This document shows positions 40,552-49,593 of a DNA stretch of 64,000 nt, in pieces. Both the position numbers and the translations under genes were made by a program. The notes beneath the pieces were generated by a model. The model was not told the origin of the DNA. It saw only the letters and a program-made list of their open reading frames with translations, and made no database searches. The stretch spans positions 39,256 to 103,255 of the forward strand of contig JAFVVG010000032.1 of the NCBI GenBank assembly GCA_017502305.1. Direction: 5' to 3'. Each line of letters opens with the position of its first letter. Positions within the stretch are counted from its first letter, which is position 1. Origin of the DNA: Clostridia bacterium. GTDB taxonomy: Bacteria > Bacillota > Clostridia > Christensenellales > Aristaeellaceae.

Positions 40552-40663
40552 GGAGACAAATCGAGCGAGGGGAGGCGATCGCCATGCGGCGTGATTATTT
40601 GAAAATGTGTTACAGGAGGAGACACGAAAAATAAATCCTCCGAAAAAGATTTGGAGGAAAAGC

Positions 40664-41608
40664 ATGAATATTGTGGATTTTGAACTCCGCCACGTGGCGG
40701 AGGCGGCTTGTCTTGCTGAAAAACAATTGAATGAAGAGCGGAAGCACTTTCCGCTTCCCGATGCATCTGTGCCGGACCTAAGCTGGCTGGCGGATAGCCC
40801 CCTGAGTGTTGCCGCAGAAGAGAATGGCAGGATGGTGGGGTATCTTGGAGGCTGGGGCCCTGTTGAGGGCATGTTCGGCACCAGCGGTATGCCGGAAGCG
40901 AAACAGTTTGTGGGCGTGTTTTCGCCCGTGCATCTGCACGCAGTGGCGGTGGACGCGCCGGAGCGCACCTGGCAGCGGCTGTATCAGGCAGCGGCGGAGA
41001 AATGGGCCAGGGCCGGCGCGGTGTATCATGCCATTTCGCTGTATGAGCATGACGAAAAGGCCAAATGTACGCTCTTTCGGTATGGCTTTGGTCAGCGCTG
41101 TGCGGATGCCATCCGCCGGGTGGAACCGTTGAGTGCGGCGCAAGTGCCGGGTATCACTTTGTGCGAATTACCCAAAGGCAGCGCCGAGGTGGTTCGGGAG
41201 CTGCGGATCGGCCTGGATATTCACCTGACGCACAGCCCGACCTTTATGCTGAGGAATCACGAAGTCCGCCAGAAATGGCTGGAGGACGTGAAACACAGGG
41301 ATTCACGGCTGTTCGTGGCCATGGCAGGTGATAAAGCTGTAGCGTTCATGGAGGTATGCGGCGGGGGAGAAAACTATCTTACTGAGCATCCGGGGATGGC
41401 CAACATCTGCGGCGCATATTGCCTGGAGGAGCAAAGGGGCAAGGGCGTCAGCCAGGTGCTGCTGGATTACATTCTGAATACGCTGCGGGCCGAGGGTATG
41501 ACCTGGCTTGGCGTGGATTATGAAACCATGAATCCTACGGCGGCGGGCTTCTGGGAAAAGTACTTCCGGCCCTATACAGCCAGCCTGGTGAGGAGAATTG
41601 ACAGGTAA
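40664..41608 (+). CDS. Two-domain GNAT acetyltransferase
   Basis: A 314-residue protein. The N-terminal GNAT-like half (VDFELRHVAEAACLAEKQL ... LHLHAVAVDAPERTWQRLYQAA) is degenerate. The C-terminal half keeps the acetyl-CoA fold: FVAMAGDKAVAFMEV, GAYCLEEQRGKGVSQVLLDY and VDYETMNPTAAGFWEKYF. Tandem GNAT proteins of this size act on unknown amines. Start 40664 (MNIVDFELRH) has GGAGG at six bases; the Shine-Dalgarno can pair with an upstream TCCTCC (40636-40641). Confidence 0.82.
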   Translation: MNIVDFELRHVAEAACLAEKQLNEERKHFPLPDASVPDLSWLADSPLSVAAEENGRMVGYLGGWGPVEGMFGTSGMPEAKQFVGVFSPVHLHAVAVDAPERTWQRLYQAAAEKWARAGAVYHAISLYEHDEKAKCTLFRYGFGQRCADAIRRVEPLSAAQVPGITLCELPKGSAEVVRELRIGLDIHLTHSPTFMLRNHEVRQKWLEDVKHRDSRLFVAMAGDKAVAFMEVCGGGENYLTEHPGMANICGAYCLEEQRGKGVSQVLLDYILNTLRAEGMTWLGVDYETMNPTAAGFWEKYFRPYTASLVRRIDR

Positions 41609-41649
41609 AACCATGGGCGTGGGCGGGCAACCGCCTGCGCCTGTTTTGA

Positions 41650-41678
41650 TTGACGGGAGCAGGGGTGCGTGATATACT
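41650..41678 (+). promoter_or_regulatory. Promoter of the PdaC-like gene
   Basis: TTGACG (41650-41655), 17-bp spacer, TATACT (41673-41678), 31 bases before the GTG start. Confidence 0.7.
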
Positions 41679-41709
41679 TTGGGGGTCAAAAGCAAAGGAG
41701 CTGACAACC

Positions 41710-43050
41710 GTGAAAAGACTGATTGCCTTGATGATTTGCATGGTGCTGCTTTTTTCGGCGGCCGCTGCGGAAAAAGAACCGATCCCGGAGATATTTGCCT
41801 TCACCCAGGAGGTGCAGCCCAGGGAAAACCTGCGGGGGGATCTGTATATCCAGCTCATGTATCCTGTGACGCAAAACCAGCAGGTGAATGATGAGATGCG
41901 CCGCGCGGTGGATGAATTGGTGGAGGAGAACAGAGCACATCTGCCTGCCGGCAAGGCCGCGAAGGATAAGAGCTATATGCGCGTTGGCGCCAGCGTTAGC
42001 CGGACGGGACAAAGCTGGATGAGCTTTCTGACGGTGGCTGCCATCAAGCATGATTACGAGCAGATTCATGTGGATTTCGACGCAAGGGTTTACGATCTTG
42101 CCACAGGGAAAAGGCTGACCATGGATGATCTGTTTGCCGATGACAGCCAGGCCTGGGATGCGCTTGCCGGGGCGGTCAGGGAACAGCTGCATGCGTATTT
42201 CCCGCAGCTGGAATGCGACGGGGCGCAGATGGAGGCGCTCTGCACCCGTGAAAGCCTGCGGCAGACTCCCTTTACGCTGACGGGCGGTTCCCTGCGGCTG
42301 CACTTCAGGGCGGATACGCTTTACCCCGGCAGGAATACGCTGATGCACGTGAGAATCCTGTATTCCGATATCCGGCCCTATATGAAGGAAGAAGCCGCCG
42401 CGCAGACGGACAACAGCTGCTACAAGCTGGCGGCCTTGACCTTTGATGACGGCCCGGCGCATTTTTCCTCCATCAACACGGTGGAAACGCTGATGAAGCA
42501 TGGTGCGGATGCCACGTTCTTCCTGGTGGGCAACATGATGGCCAAGGGCCATTACGTCATGACCTATGAGCATGACCTGGGCTATTCGCTGGCCTATCAC
42601 AGCTATGAGCATGTAACGGAGGGCAAGGGGATTGACACCCGCATTCCAGGCGAGTGGGAGAGATTCCGACAGGAGATCTCGGAGATCACAGGCACCATTC
42701 CCAACATGATGCGGGCTCCGGGTGGTTACGAGGCGCCTTTCATCCGAATGGAGATCGGTATTCCGCTGATCCATTGGAGCGTCAGCGCCGGCGACGGAAC
42801 GGATCAAAGGTCCTATGATGCCGCAGACAGGAGGATCATCGCCGGAAATGTGGGCATCGGCGCCCAGGACGGCGCGGTGATCCTCATGCATGACCTGCGC
42901 CCGGCATGCCATCAGTATCTGGACCTGGCGCTGGAGAAGCTGGAGGAACGCGGCTTCCTGTGCGTGACGGTGGAGGAATTGTTTGATATTTATGGTGTGG
43001 AGCTGCTGCCCAATACAAGGTATAACGGCGCTGAGAAATATGTGAAGTAA
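41710..43050 (+). CDS. PdaC-like peptidoglycan deacetylase
   Basis: A 446-residue secreted protein with the order signal peptide (VKRLIALMICMVLLFSAAAA), DUF4163/DUF3298-type region (about residues 25-235, including FDARVYDLATGKRLTMDDLF), and a NodB polysaccharide deacetylase domain. Catalytic motifs: LTFDDGPAHF, YHSYEH, RAPGGYEAPF and DGAVILMHD, all consistent with an active metal-dependent deacetylase. The same order occurs in B. subtilis PdaC, which deacetylates MurNAc. GTG 41710 follows AAGGAG. Confidence 0.85.
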   Translation: MKRLIALMICMVLLFSAAAAEKEPIPEIFAFTQEVQPRENLRGDLYIQLMYPVTQNQQVNDEMRRAVDELVEENRAHLPAGKAAKDKSYMRVGASVSRTGQSWMSFLTVAAIKHDYEQIHVDFDARVYDLATGKRLTMDDLFADDSQAWDALAGAVREQLHAYFPQLECDGAQMEALCTRESLRQTPFTLTGGSLRLHFRADTLYPGRNTLMHVRILYSDIRPYMKEEAAAQTDNSCYKLAALTFDDGPAHFSSINTVETLMKHGADATFFLVGNMMAKGHYVMTYEHDLGYSLAYHSYEHVTEGKGIDTRIPGEWERFRQEISEITGTIPNMMRAPGGYEAPFIRMEIGIPLIHWSVSAGDGTDQRSYDAADRRIIAGNVGIGAQDGAVILMHDLRPACHQYLDLALEKLEERGFLCVTVEELFDIYGVELLPNTRYNGAEKYVK

Positions 43051-43059
43051 ATACAGAAA

Positions 43060-43091
43060 CACCGCCGGGGAATGCTCCCTGGCGGTGTTTG
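43060..43091. terminator. Bidirectional terminator between PdaC-like gene and plsC
   Basis: AAACACCGCC / GGCGGTGTTT stem around a 12-base loop; it ends next to both convergent stops. Confidence 0.7.
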
Positions 43092-43763
43092 TTATGCCTG
43101 GATGGTTTCCTCTGTGCGGTTGAAGCCGTTGAGCTGCTTTTCCAGCGCCAGCACAGTCTGGAACATCATTTCGGTTTCCCGGGCCATTTCTTCCTCGGAG
43201 AGGCCTTCGGGCGGAGGCGTCATGGCAACGGGTTCGCCAACGATGTAGCGGAAACGCTTGCCGAAAAGCAGGTTGTATTCGCCGTTGAGGTAAATGGGCA
43301 CCACCTTGGCGCCGGTGGAGGCGGCCAGGGTGACAAACCCGGACTTGAAGGGACGGATAACCTTGGCACGGTTCACATCTCCCTCGGGGCAGATGTAGAT
43401 GTGATAACCTTCCCGCAGGCGCTTGCGGCTTTCCCGGAGCCAGCTGAGGGAAATGTGCTGCCTGTCCACAGGAATGGTGCGCAGGTGACTCAGGAACCAA
43501 TGATACAGCGGTGTGCGCTCCACAAGATCCTTGGCGGTGATGCTGTAAACCCGGCTGAAGGGCATCAGGGACTGGATGATGGCGCCGTCCATGCCGTGCA
43601 CGTGGTTGCTGATGATGATCATGGGCTCCTTGAAAGCCTCGCGTTTCGCCTTTTCAGAAACGAAGGTGCGCTTGGGGCGGAAGAGAATCAGCGCAAGGAG
43701 TTTCAGCACGGGCCGGAACAGGCAGCCGAAAAACTCATGAAGATTTGCTTTCAGTTGATTCAT
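43092..43763 (-). CDS. plsC: 1-acyl-sn-glycerol-3-phosphate acyltransferase family protein
   Basis: A 223-residue membrane-associated acyltransferase for phosphatidic acid synthesis. Start at 43763 (MNQLKANLHEF) overlaps the HAD gene stop (ATGA) and has AGGAGG. N-terminal hydrophobic stretch (LKLLALILF), catalytic block ISNHVHGMDGAI (HxxxxD), and substrate block YICPEGDVNRAK (the EGT-type motif). Length is typical. Gene symbol is by family. Confidence 0.88.
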   Translation of the reverse strand: MNQLKANLHEFFGCLFRPVLKLLALILFRPKRTFVSEKAKREAFKEPMIIISNHVHGMDGAIIQSLMPFSRVYSITAKDLVERTPLYHWFLSHLRTIPVDRQHISLSWLRESRKRLREGYHIYICPEGDVNRAKVIRPFKSGFVTLAASTGAKVVPIYLNGEYNLLFGKRFRYIVGEPVAMTPPPEGLSEEEMARETEMMFQTVLALEKQLNGFNRTEETIQA

Positions 43764-44623
43764 TGCAGCCTCCTGACATCGGGAATATTCTTGCCCAGGG
43801 CAATGGCGCGGATGGCTGCCGCCACGCCGCAATCATGATTGGGCAGGGTGATGTAATCGGCGGAGGCTGCCACGCCAGGGCTGGCATTGCCCATGGCAAC
43901 CGACACGCCGGCGGCCTGCAGCATGGGCAGATCGTTATCGTTATCTCCGATGGCCATGACCTGGGAGAGGGGGATACGCAACGCATCTGCCAGGGCACGG
44001 AGCGCTACGCCTTTGTTGGCCCCGGAGGCGTTGACCTCCAGGTTGTTGTGCCAGGAGGAGGAAACGTCCACGCCGGGAATATCGTGCTCAATGCGCTCAC
44101 GAAGCGCTTGCAGGGTATCGGGGTCGTCGTCGGTAAAGATCATGAATTTGTTGACGCCCCGGGCGAGAAGCTCCTCAATATCCGCGGGATCGAAGGTGAT
44201 GCGGGTGCGGGAGCCTTCACGGAGAATGTTGTCGCCAAAGATCATTTTCAGCAGCTGTTCAGACATGGGGGTGCTGATGAACAGCTCATGATCGCTGAAG
44301 ATGCCGTAGTGCACGGGTTCTTCACGGATGATGGCGGTGATGCGCTGGGCGGCGCCGTCGTCAACGTGATCGCTTCGGAGGATGCTGCCCAGGGGGCCGT
44401 CCATGACACAGGTGCCGTTGAGGGCCAGGATGTGCATGGGAACACCGGCATCCAGGGCATAAAAGCCCATATCGTCCGGAACACGGCCGGAGCAAAGGGC
44501 CAGATGGATGCCGGCCTGGTGGGCTTCATGCAGGGCGGTTATGTTGTCGGCCGGGATGCCCTTGCCGCCGTCCAGCAGCAGGGTGCCGTCCATATCCATG
44601 GCAATAAGCTTGATGGTTTCCAT
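43760..44623 (-). CDS. Cof-type HAD phosphatase
   Basis: A 287-residue HAD-superfamily phosphatase with a Cof-type C2 cap. Motif I is AMDMDGTLL (residues 8-16), motif II LCSGR, motif III Lys in ANKGVALRALAD, motif IV AIGDNDNDLPML. The substrate is probably a sugar phosphate or nucleotide/flavin phosphate but cannot be told. Start at 44623 (METIKLIAMD). It is in a minus-strand operon with the RluA-like gene and plsC. Confidence 0.92.
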   Translation of the reverse strand: METIKLIAMDMDGTLLLDGGKGIPADNITALHEAHQAGIHLALCSGRVPDDMGFYALDAGVPMHILALNGTCVMDGPLGSILRSDHVDDGAAQRITAIIREEPVHYGIFSDHELFISTPMSEQLLKMIFGDNILREGSRTRITFDPADIEELLARGVNKFMIFTDDDPDTLQALRERIEHDIPGVDVSSSWHNNLEVNASGANKGVALRALADALRIPLSQVMAIGDNDNDLPMLQAAGVSVAMGNASPGVAASADYITLPNHDCGVAAAIRAIALGKNIPDVRRLQ

Positions 44624-44635
44624 AATCAACCTCAA

Positions 44636-45502
44636 TCAGAAGGGACAATCGATGGTGAAGGTTCTGCCGTCCAGCTGGGGGAGCTGGCCGCCGGTTTCCA
44701 GTGTGAGGGAGGCGGCGCAGAGCATCAGCCTGCGGGCATGGTGGAGGCGGTTGAAGGCACGGTCGCCGTAGACGTCATCGCCCAGAAGGGGATGGCCCAG
44801 GGCGGCCAGATGGGCGCGAATTTGATGGGTGCGCCCGGTAAGCAGGTGCACCCGCAGCCGGCTGATGGGGCCGCTTTCGAGGGTTTCATAGGCGGTGGCA
44901 ATGGATTTGGCGCCGGGGACAGGATGGTCCAGGATGGTGACCCGGGCAGCCTGGGCGTCCTTGAGCAGATAGGCCTTGCAGGTGGCGGCAGGCGGCTTCA
45001 TCATGCCGCGGACAAGGCAGATGTAGCGTTTGTCCATGGTGCGCTCGCGGAAGGCTTGGAGGAGGATTTCCTCCGCCCGGGCGTGCTTGGCGAAGAGGAT
45101 CAGCCCGCAGGTCTGGTTGTCCAGCCGGTGGCAGGGGCGGGGAGGCTGTGCTGCGGAATCGCGCGCCAATATATATTTATGCGCCAGCTCCGCCAAACAT
45201 GCCCCGCCTTTTTCATCGCTCTCCACGCTGACGCCGGCCCGCTTGTTGATGAGCAGCACATCATCGTCCTCGTAGACCACATCAATGGCAGGGGCGGCAG
45301 GCTCCATGCAGTAGACCTGCACCAGTTGGCCGGCGGAAACGCGGGCATCGGGCTTGACCCGCTTGCCGTTCAGCTTCACGTCGCGGCGCTGAAAGCTTTC
45401 CCGCAGCACGTGGGGCGGGATTTCGGGCAAAAAGCGGCGGATAGAGGCATCAATCCGCTGCCCCTCCGCCGCCACAGTGACTTTCCATTCGTAGCATGCC
45501 AT
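44636..45502 (-). CDS. RluA-family pseudouridine synthase
   Basis: A 288-residue enzyme with an N-terminal S4-like RNA-binding domain (RIDASIRRFLPEIPPHVLRESFQRRDVKLNGK) and the catalytic Asp in PCHRLDNQTCGLILFAK near residue 137. Later blocks DKRYICLVRG and LLTGRTHQIRAHLAALGHPLLGD are standard. It probably modifies rRNA. Start at 45502 (MACYEWKV) is two bases after the upstream stop. Confidence 0.93.
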   Translation of the reverse strand: MACYEWKVTVAAEGQRIDASIRRFLPEIPPHVLRESFQRRDVKLNGKRVKPDARVSAGQLVQVYCMEPAAPAIDVVYEDDDVLLINKRAGVSVESDEKGGACLAELAHKYILARDSAAQPPRPCHRLDNQTCGLILFAKHARAEEILLQAFRERTMDKRYICLVRGMMKPPAATCKAYLLKDAQAARVTILDHPVPGAKSIATAYETLESGPISRLRVHLLTGRTHQIRAHLAALGHPLLGDDVYGDRAFNRLHHARRLMLCAASLTLETGGQLPQLDGRTFTIDCPF

Positions 45503-45504
45503 GT

Positions 45505-46548
45505 TTATTGCACCATTCCTGACCGCATGGTTCCCCAACGCGGCGTCATCATATACAGTTGCTCCACGCCGGAAAGCATGGCGCTGGTGGGATGCACGGT
45601 GAGAAGCGATCCCAGAACATCCTTCATTTCGTGCAGGCTGACGCCTTGCTTGGCCAGCATGCGCAGATCCTCCACGGCTTCCTCGGCTGAGATTTCCGGC
45701 CGCACAGAGCCAACCAGCAGGCCGTACATCATCTCAAACAGGGGGCGCTCCTCAGGCAATAAGCCGCTCATGGCGCCCAGCATGGTTTTTTCGTCCAGCT
45801 CCAGGCGGGTGTCAGGGCGGATCATGAGCTGACGCATCATGTGCTCCGGATCTGCCAGGCCAGGGTGGAGGAGCAGCATCTGCCCTGCATGATCGTAGGT
45901 ATAATCGTAGGACGTGCGGATGTAGCGCATAGCCAGGGTTTCATTGGAGGCATAGGTGCCTTCCAGCACGTCTACCATCAGGTGGCGCAGGGGCTCGGAA
46001 ATATGGAGCAGACCGCCGATGTAGAGCAGGCCCCGGATGGTGGCATCGTAGCGGAAGAGCTTCTCACGGATATCCTCGTGGGCCTTGGAGGAAAGAATAA
46101 GCTGGAGCGGAACCACAAGCTCCGGCGGGAGATGAACGAAAATGCGGTCATCCTTGCGCTCAACCGTGCACCATAACCGGCGGGCGAGGCTTTCGGCGGC
46201 CTCGGTCTCTTCCCAGTCCAGAAGCTCCGCCTTGCCGCTCAGGGCCAGGAGCCGGTCCAGCAGGTGGTGCTCCTCCATGGAGAGCAGCGCCGCCTCTGCC
46301 GGGAGGGTGGTGAGCACCTTGGCCTGCAGCTTGCGGACATCGTGGAGAGCGCCGGGAACGGGCTGCTCCTGGGCCTCGAAACTGATGGCCCAGAGGGTCT
46401 CCACGTTGGTGGCGTCACAGCCGGAAAACAGGCCAAAGCCTGGCAGGGAGGCCAGACGGCTTTCGCAGGCCTCCAGCTGCCGCGCTTTGATGACGCTCAT
46501 GGTTTTGTCAGCCCAGTGAAGGGCGTGACCATTGGTTTCCCGTAGCAT
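45505..46548 (-). CDS. Conserved hypothetical protein, cytosolic
   Basis: A 347-residue protein without signal peptide or membrane helix. It is rich in Leu, Met and Glu (LPAEAALLSMEEHHLLDRLLAL; LLHISEPLRHLMVDVLEG; MLLLHPGLADPEHMMRQLM), predicted largely helical. No family is recognised. It sits between ilvE and the RluA-like gene on the same strand, 35 bases after ilvE, behind a short hairpin (46560-46581) and a GGAGG ribosome site. Start MLRETNGHALHW at 46548. Confidence 0.6.
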   Translation of the reverse strand: MLRETNGHALHWADKTMSVIKARQLEACESRLASLPGFGLFSGCDATNVETLWAISFEAQEQPVPGALHDVRKLQAKVLTTLPAEAALLSMEEHHLLDRLLALSGKAELLDWEETEAAESLARRLWCTVERKDDRIFVHLPPELVVPLQLILSSKAHEDIREKLFRYDATIRGLLYIGGLLHISEPLRHLMVDVLEGTYASNETLAMRYIRTSYDYTYDHAGQMLLLHPGLADPEHMMRQLMIRPDTRLELDEKTMLGAMSGLLPEERPLFEMMYGLLVGSVRPEISAEEAVEDLRMLAKQGVSLHEMKDVLGSLLTVHPTSAMLSGVEQLYMMTPRWGTMRSGMVQ

Positions 46549-46583
46549 GAAACCTCCTTACCCGCTTAAGGGCAAGCGGGTTT

Positions 46584-47651
46584 TCACAGTTTTACAATCC
46601 AGTTGTTTTCGTCCTGCAGCTTGCCCTTCTGGATACCGGTGAGGGTATCGTAGAGCTTCTGGGCCACAGGGCCGATGTTGCCATCGCCCACGGTGAGCTT
46701 CTCGTCCTTCCAGCAGAGCTCGCCCACGGGGGAGATCACGGCGGCGGTGCCGGTACCGAAGGCTTCGGTGCACTTGCCGGACTTGATATCAGCGAAGACT
46801 TCATCGATGGCGATGCGCTTTTCTTCAACCTCATAGCCCAGCTGCTTGGCCAGCGTCAGCACGCTGGCGCGGGTGATGCCGGGCAGGATGGAGCCGTTGA
46901 GCATGGGGGTGACGATCTTGTTGCCATAGGCGAACATCATGTTCATGGCGCCAACTTCCTCGATGTAGCGCTGCTCAACGCCGTCGAGCCACAGCACCTG
47001 GGCATAGCCCTTGGTGGCGGCCACTTCGCCAGCCAGGATGGAGGCGGCATAGTTGCCGGCGCACTTGGTGAAGCCAACGCCGCCGCGGACAGCGCGGACA
47101 TAAGCATCCTCGACATAAATGCCCACGGGCTTCAGGCCTTCTTTATAATAGGCGCCCACGGGGGAGAGGATGATGAAGAACAGATAGGTGTTGGAGGCGT
47201 GCACACCCAGCTGCACGTCCAGGGCGATCATGGTGGGGCGGATGTACAGGCTGGTGCCTTCCTGGGTGGGTACCCAGTCCTTTTCAACCTCAATCAGCTT
47301 CTTCAGGCCTTCCAGGGCCAGTTCTTCGTCCAGGGCAGGCATGCACATACGCTCGGCGCTGCGGGACATGCGGGCCATGTTATCGGCAGGACGGAAAAGC
47401 TGAATCTCGCCATCGGCACGGCGATAAGCCTTGCAGCCTTCGAAGATGGCCTGACCATAGTGCAGCACCATGCTGGCAGGATCCATGGCGAAATCGCCAT
47501 AGGGCACAATACGGGGGTCATACCAGCCCTTGCCCTTTTCGTAGTTCATCAGGAACATGTGATCGGTGAAGATGCGGCCAAAGCCCAGCTGGGATTCATC
47601 CTGGGGCTTCTGCTTGAGGGCCGTGGAAAGAGTAACTTTGATCTCCTGCAT
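46584..47651 (-). CDS. ilvE: Branched-chain amino-acid aminotransferase
   Basis: A 355-residue PLP enzyme of fold type IV that interconverts Val/Leu/Ile and their 2-oxo acids. The PLP Lys lies in GGVGFTKCAGNYAAS, the cofactor-binding Glu in YIEEVGAMNMMFAYG, and the C-terminal SILPGITRASVLTLA and GTGTAAVISPVGEL match the larger mammalian-type BCAT subgroup. GGAGG at nine bases marks 47651 (MQEIKVTLS). It has its own promoter. Confidence 0.95.
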   Translation of the reverse strand: MQEIKVTLSTALKQKPQDESQLGFGRIFTDHMFLMNYEKGKGWYDPRIVPYGDFAMDPASMVLHYGQAIFEGCKAYRRADGEIQLFRPADNMARMSRSAERMCMPALDEELALEGLKKLIEVEKDWVPTQEGTSLYIRPTMIALDVQLGVHASNTYLFFIILSPVGAYYKEGLKPVGIYVEDAYVRAVRGGVGFTKCAGNYAASILAGEVAATKGYAQVLWLDGVEQRYIEEVGAMNMMFAYGNKIVTPMLNGSILPGITRASVLTLAKQLGYEVEEKRIAIDEVFADIKSGKCTEAFGTGTAAVISPVGELCWKDEKLTVGDGNIGPVAQKLYDTLTGIQKGKLQDENNWIVKL

Positions 47652-47722
47652 TCGTAAACGCCTCCGCTTCTTACCTGCCGACCTTTCGACAGGGAACACG
47701 TTTTTTCATCGTGTATTCTTCT

Positions 47723-47750
47723 ATTATACTGTTGAATACAGGGATGTCAA
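47723..47750 (-). promoter_or_regulatory. ilvE promoter
   Basis: On the minus strand TTGACA (47745-47750), 16-bp spacer, TATAAT (47723-47728). The leader is about 65 bases with a small CCTGTCG/CGGCAGG hairpin and no T-box. Confidence 0.75.
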
Positions 47751-47800
47751 GCCTTGCACCACATGGCTTCCAGGGGTATTTCTTGTACTTATACTGTTTT

Positions 47801-47829
47801 TTGACACCAGGACGCATTTGTGATAAGAT
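47801..47829 (+). promoter_or_regulatory. Methyltransferase promoter
   Basis: TTGACA (47801-47806), 17-bp spacer, TAAGAT (47824-47829), 27 bases before the GTG start. Confidence 0.75.
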
Positions 47830-47855
47830 AAACCATCTTTTCGGGAGGTGAGCAT

Positions 47856-48644
47856 GTGAATACCTTTGAGTGTCTGACCCAATTCTACGGCCAATATGAC
47901 GAGGACAGCCGCCTGCGCTGCCGACATGGAATGGTGGAGTTTCTGACAACGATGCGATACATCGAAAAGTATCTGCGGCCGGGAATGCGGGTGGTCGAGA
48001 TTGGCGCAGGAACAGGGAGATACAGCCACACGCTGGCCCAGCAGGGGTATCAGGTGGATGCGGTGGAACTGATCCAGCATAATATCGATGTATTTAATGC
48101 CAACACCCGCAAAGGGGAAAAAATAACCATCCGCCAGGGCAACGCAATGGATCTGAGCGTCTTTGCGGATGAAACTTATGATATCACGCTGCTGCTTGGC
48201 CCCATGTATCACCTTTTTACGGAGGAGGAACAAAAACAGGCGCTTTGTGAGGCTATCCGTGTGACGAAAAAAGGCGGCGTGGTGTTTGCTGCCTACTGCA
48301 ATAACGACGCGACCATGATTACTTTCTGCTTTGAGAAAAATATGATCAAGCACGAACGCTACAGAGCGCTGACCGATCCTGTTACCTTCAAACTGACCTC
48401 CAACCCGGAGGAGCTGTTCCAGCTGTATCGCAAGGAGGATATCGATAGACTGATGGAAGGCTTTGATACAGAACGGCTGCATTATGTGGGGACGGATATG
48501 GCTACGGAGTTCATCCGCGAAACGGTGGATGCGATGGACGATGATACGTTCGAAATCTATATGAAATATCATTTCTTTATCTGCGAACGGCCTGATATGG
48601 TGGGCGCAACGCATCATATGCTGGATGTTTTCCAAAAGAAATAA
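47856..48644 (+). CDS. Class I SAM-dependent methyltransferase
   Basis: A 262-residue methyltransferase. The SAM motif I is VVEIGAGTGRYSHTLA near residue 48, motif II VDAVELIQHNI, and LLLGPMYHLFTEEEQKQALCEAIRV is the post-motif region; then the KKGGVVFAAYC strand. Substrate unknown. GTG 47856 fits GGGAGGTGA. Divergent from ilvE; lower GC than neighbours. Confidence 0.88.
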   Translation: MNTFECLTQFYGQYDEDSRLRCRHGMVEFLTTMRYIEKYLRPGMRVVEIGAGTGRYSHTLAQQGYQVDAVELIQHNIDVFNANTRKGEKITIRQGNAMDLSVFADETYDITLLLGPMYHLFTEEEQKQALCEAIRVTKKGGVVFAAYCNNDATMITFCFEKNMIKHERYRALTDPVTFKLTSNPEELFQLYRKEDIDRLMEGFDTERLHYVGTDMATEFIRETVDAMDDDTFEIYMKYHFFICERPDMVGATHHMLDVFQKK

Positions 48645-48674
48645 GGAGGAGAACAGGCTCCTCCTTTTTGCGTG
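48645..48674. terminator. Bidirectional terminator
   Basis: AAGGAGGAG / CTCCTCCTT stem around AACAGG, with TTTTT after. Confidence 0.8.
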
Positions 48675-48676
48675 CG

Positions 48677-49429
48677 TCAGATTTCGTCCAGTAATTCTTC
48701 CAGGGTGAAGGGGAAGTACAGCACGCCCTCCGTGACCGGTGCAACGGTGCCTTCCTGAAGGAAAAATACCAGGTTTCCCTGTGCGTCCAGGTAGAAGTCC
48801 TCTTCAGGATAGAAGTTTCCCTCGAAAATCTCATAGGTCAGGTCGTCATAGTAGCCAATGGAACCATCGGAGAGCTGATCCTGGATGACATCCCACACCA
48901 GGGCACGGACCATGTTGTCGGCCTTGGCGGTTTGCCGCTCCAGCATCCAGGCGTCGGTTTCATCGGCCTTGAGGATGCCAAGAAGATAGGGCAGGCTGAC
49001 CACCGTGCCGGCCTTTTCGCCGGTTCGGGCGAAAACGTGGCCACGGACGACGTTGGCCGCGGCAGCGCCCAGGAAGGATTCGCTGACCACCTTCACGGAA
49101 AAGAATTCATCACTGTTGCAGGTGACCTCGCCCAGGATGGTGGTATAGCCCTGAACACCTGTGCCGGCGATTTCCTCGGCAGCCATGGGGGCGGTGAAGC
49201 CCAGGGCGTCGTCCACCATGTAGGCATAGAATTCGTTGATCATCAGGCTGACCTCATCCTCGCCCAGGACGGTGGGATAAGCGTAGCGGTAGATGTATTC
49301 GGCGGCAGGCTCGTCACAGCCCTCGGGATAGCACACGGTGCCGGCAAGGCCCTCGCCAAGGGGAAGAGGATCGGCCAGAGCGCCGGAAACAAACAGCAGA
49401 CAAAGGAGCAAGGCGAAAAGCTTTTTCAT
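48677..49429 (-). CDS. Secreted protein, DUF3298-like
   Basis: A 250-residue exported protein (signal MKKLFALLLCLLFVSGALA). It has the alternating strand/helix pattern of the DUF3298/RsiV-type extracytoplasmic fold: YIYRYAYPTVLGEDEVSLMINEFY, VTCNSDEFFSVKVVSES, then TGEKAGTVVSLPYLLG and FYLDAQGNLVFFL with a C-terminal strand. It is a distant relative of the PdaC N-terminal region. No anti-sigma helix is present. Confidence 0.65.
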   Translation of the reverse strand: MKKLFALLLCLLFVSGALADPLPLGEGLAGTVCYPEGCDEPAAEYIYRYAYPTVLGEDEVSLMINEFYAYMVDDALGFTAPMAAEEIAGTGVQGYTTILGEVTCNSDEFFSVKVVSESFLGAAAANVVRGHVFARTGEKAGTVVSLPYLLGILKADETDAWMLERQTAKADNMVRALVWDVIQDQLSDGSIGYYDDLTYEIFEGNFYPEEDFYLDAQGNLVFFLQEGTVAPVTEGVLYFPFTLEELLDEI

Positions 49430-49593
49430 AAAAAACCCCCATGGAATGTGAATATTGAATTAAGAATTGAGTGTGTGGGTCAGCGGCGAACAAAGCTCGC
49501 TCCTACACTTTATGTGCAACATCCCCGCGTCGCGGCGCATCCGTTATGCGCCGTGACCCCAGATGATATGGCACCAATAAACACCAACAAAAA

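Noticed and set aside
46560..46581. Terminator after ilvE
   Set aside because: ACCCGCTT/AAGCGGGT forms a hairpin, but on the minus strand no T-run follows; it leads straight into the next ribosome site, so the genes may be cotranscribed.
47652..47722. T-box or leader-peptide attenuator before ilvE
   Set aside because: The leader is about 65 bases, has no TGGN T-box sequence or run of branched-chain codons, and only one small hairpin.
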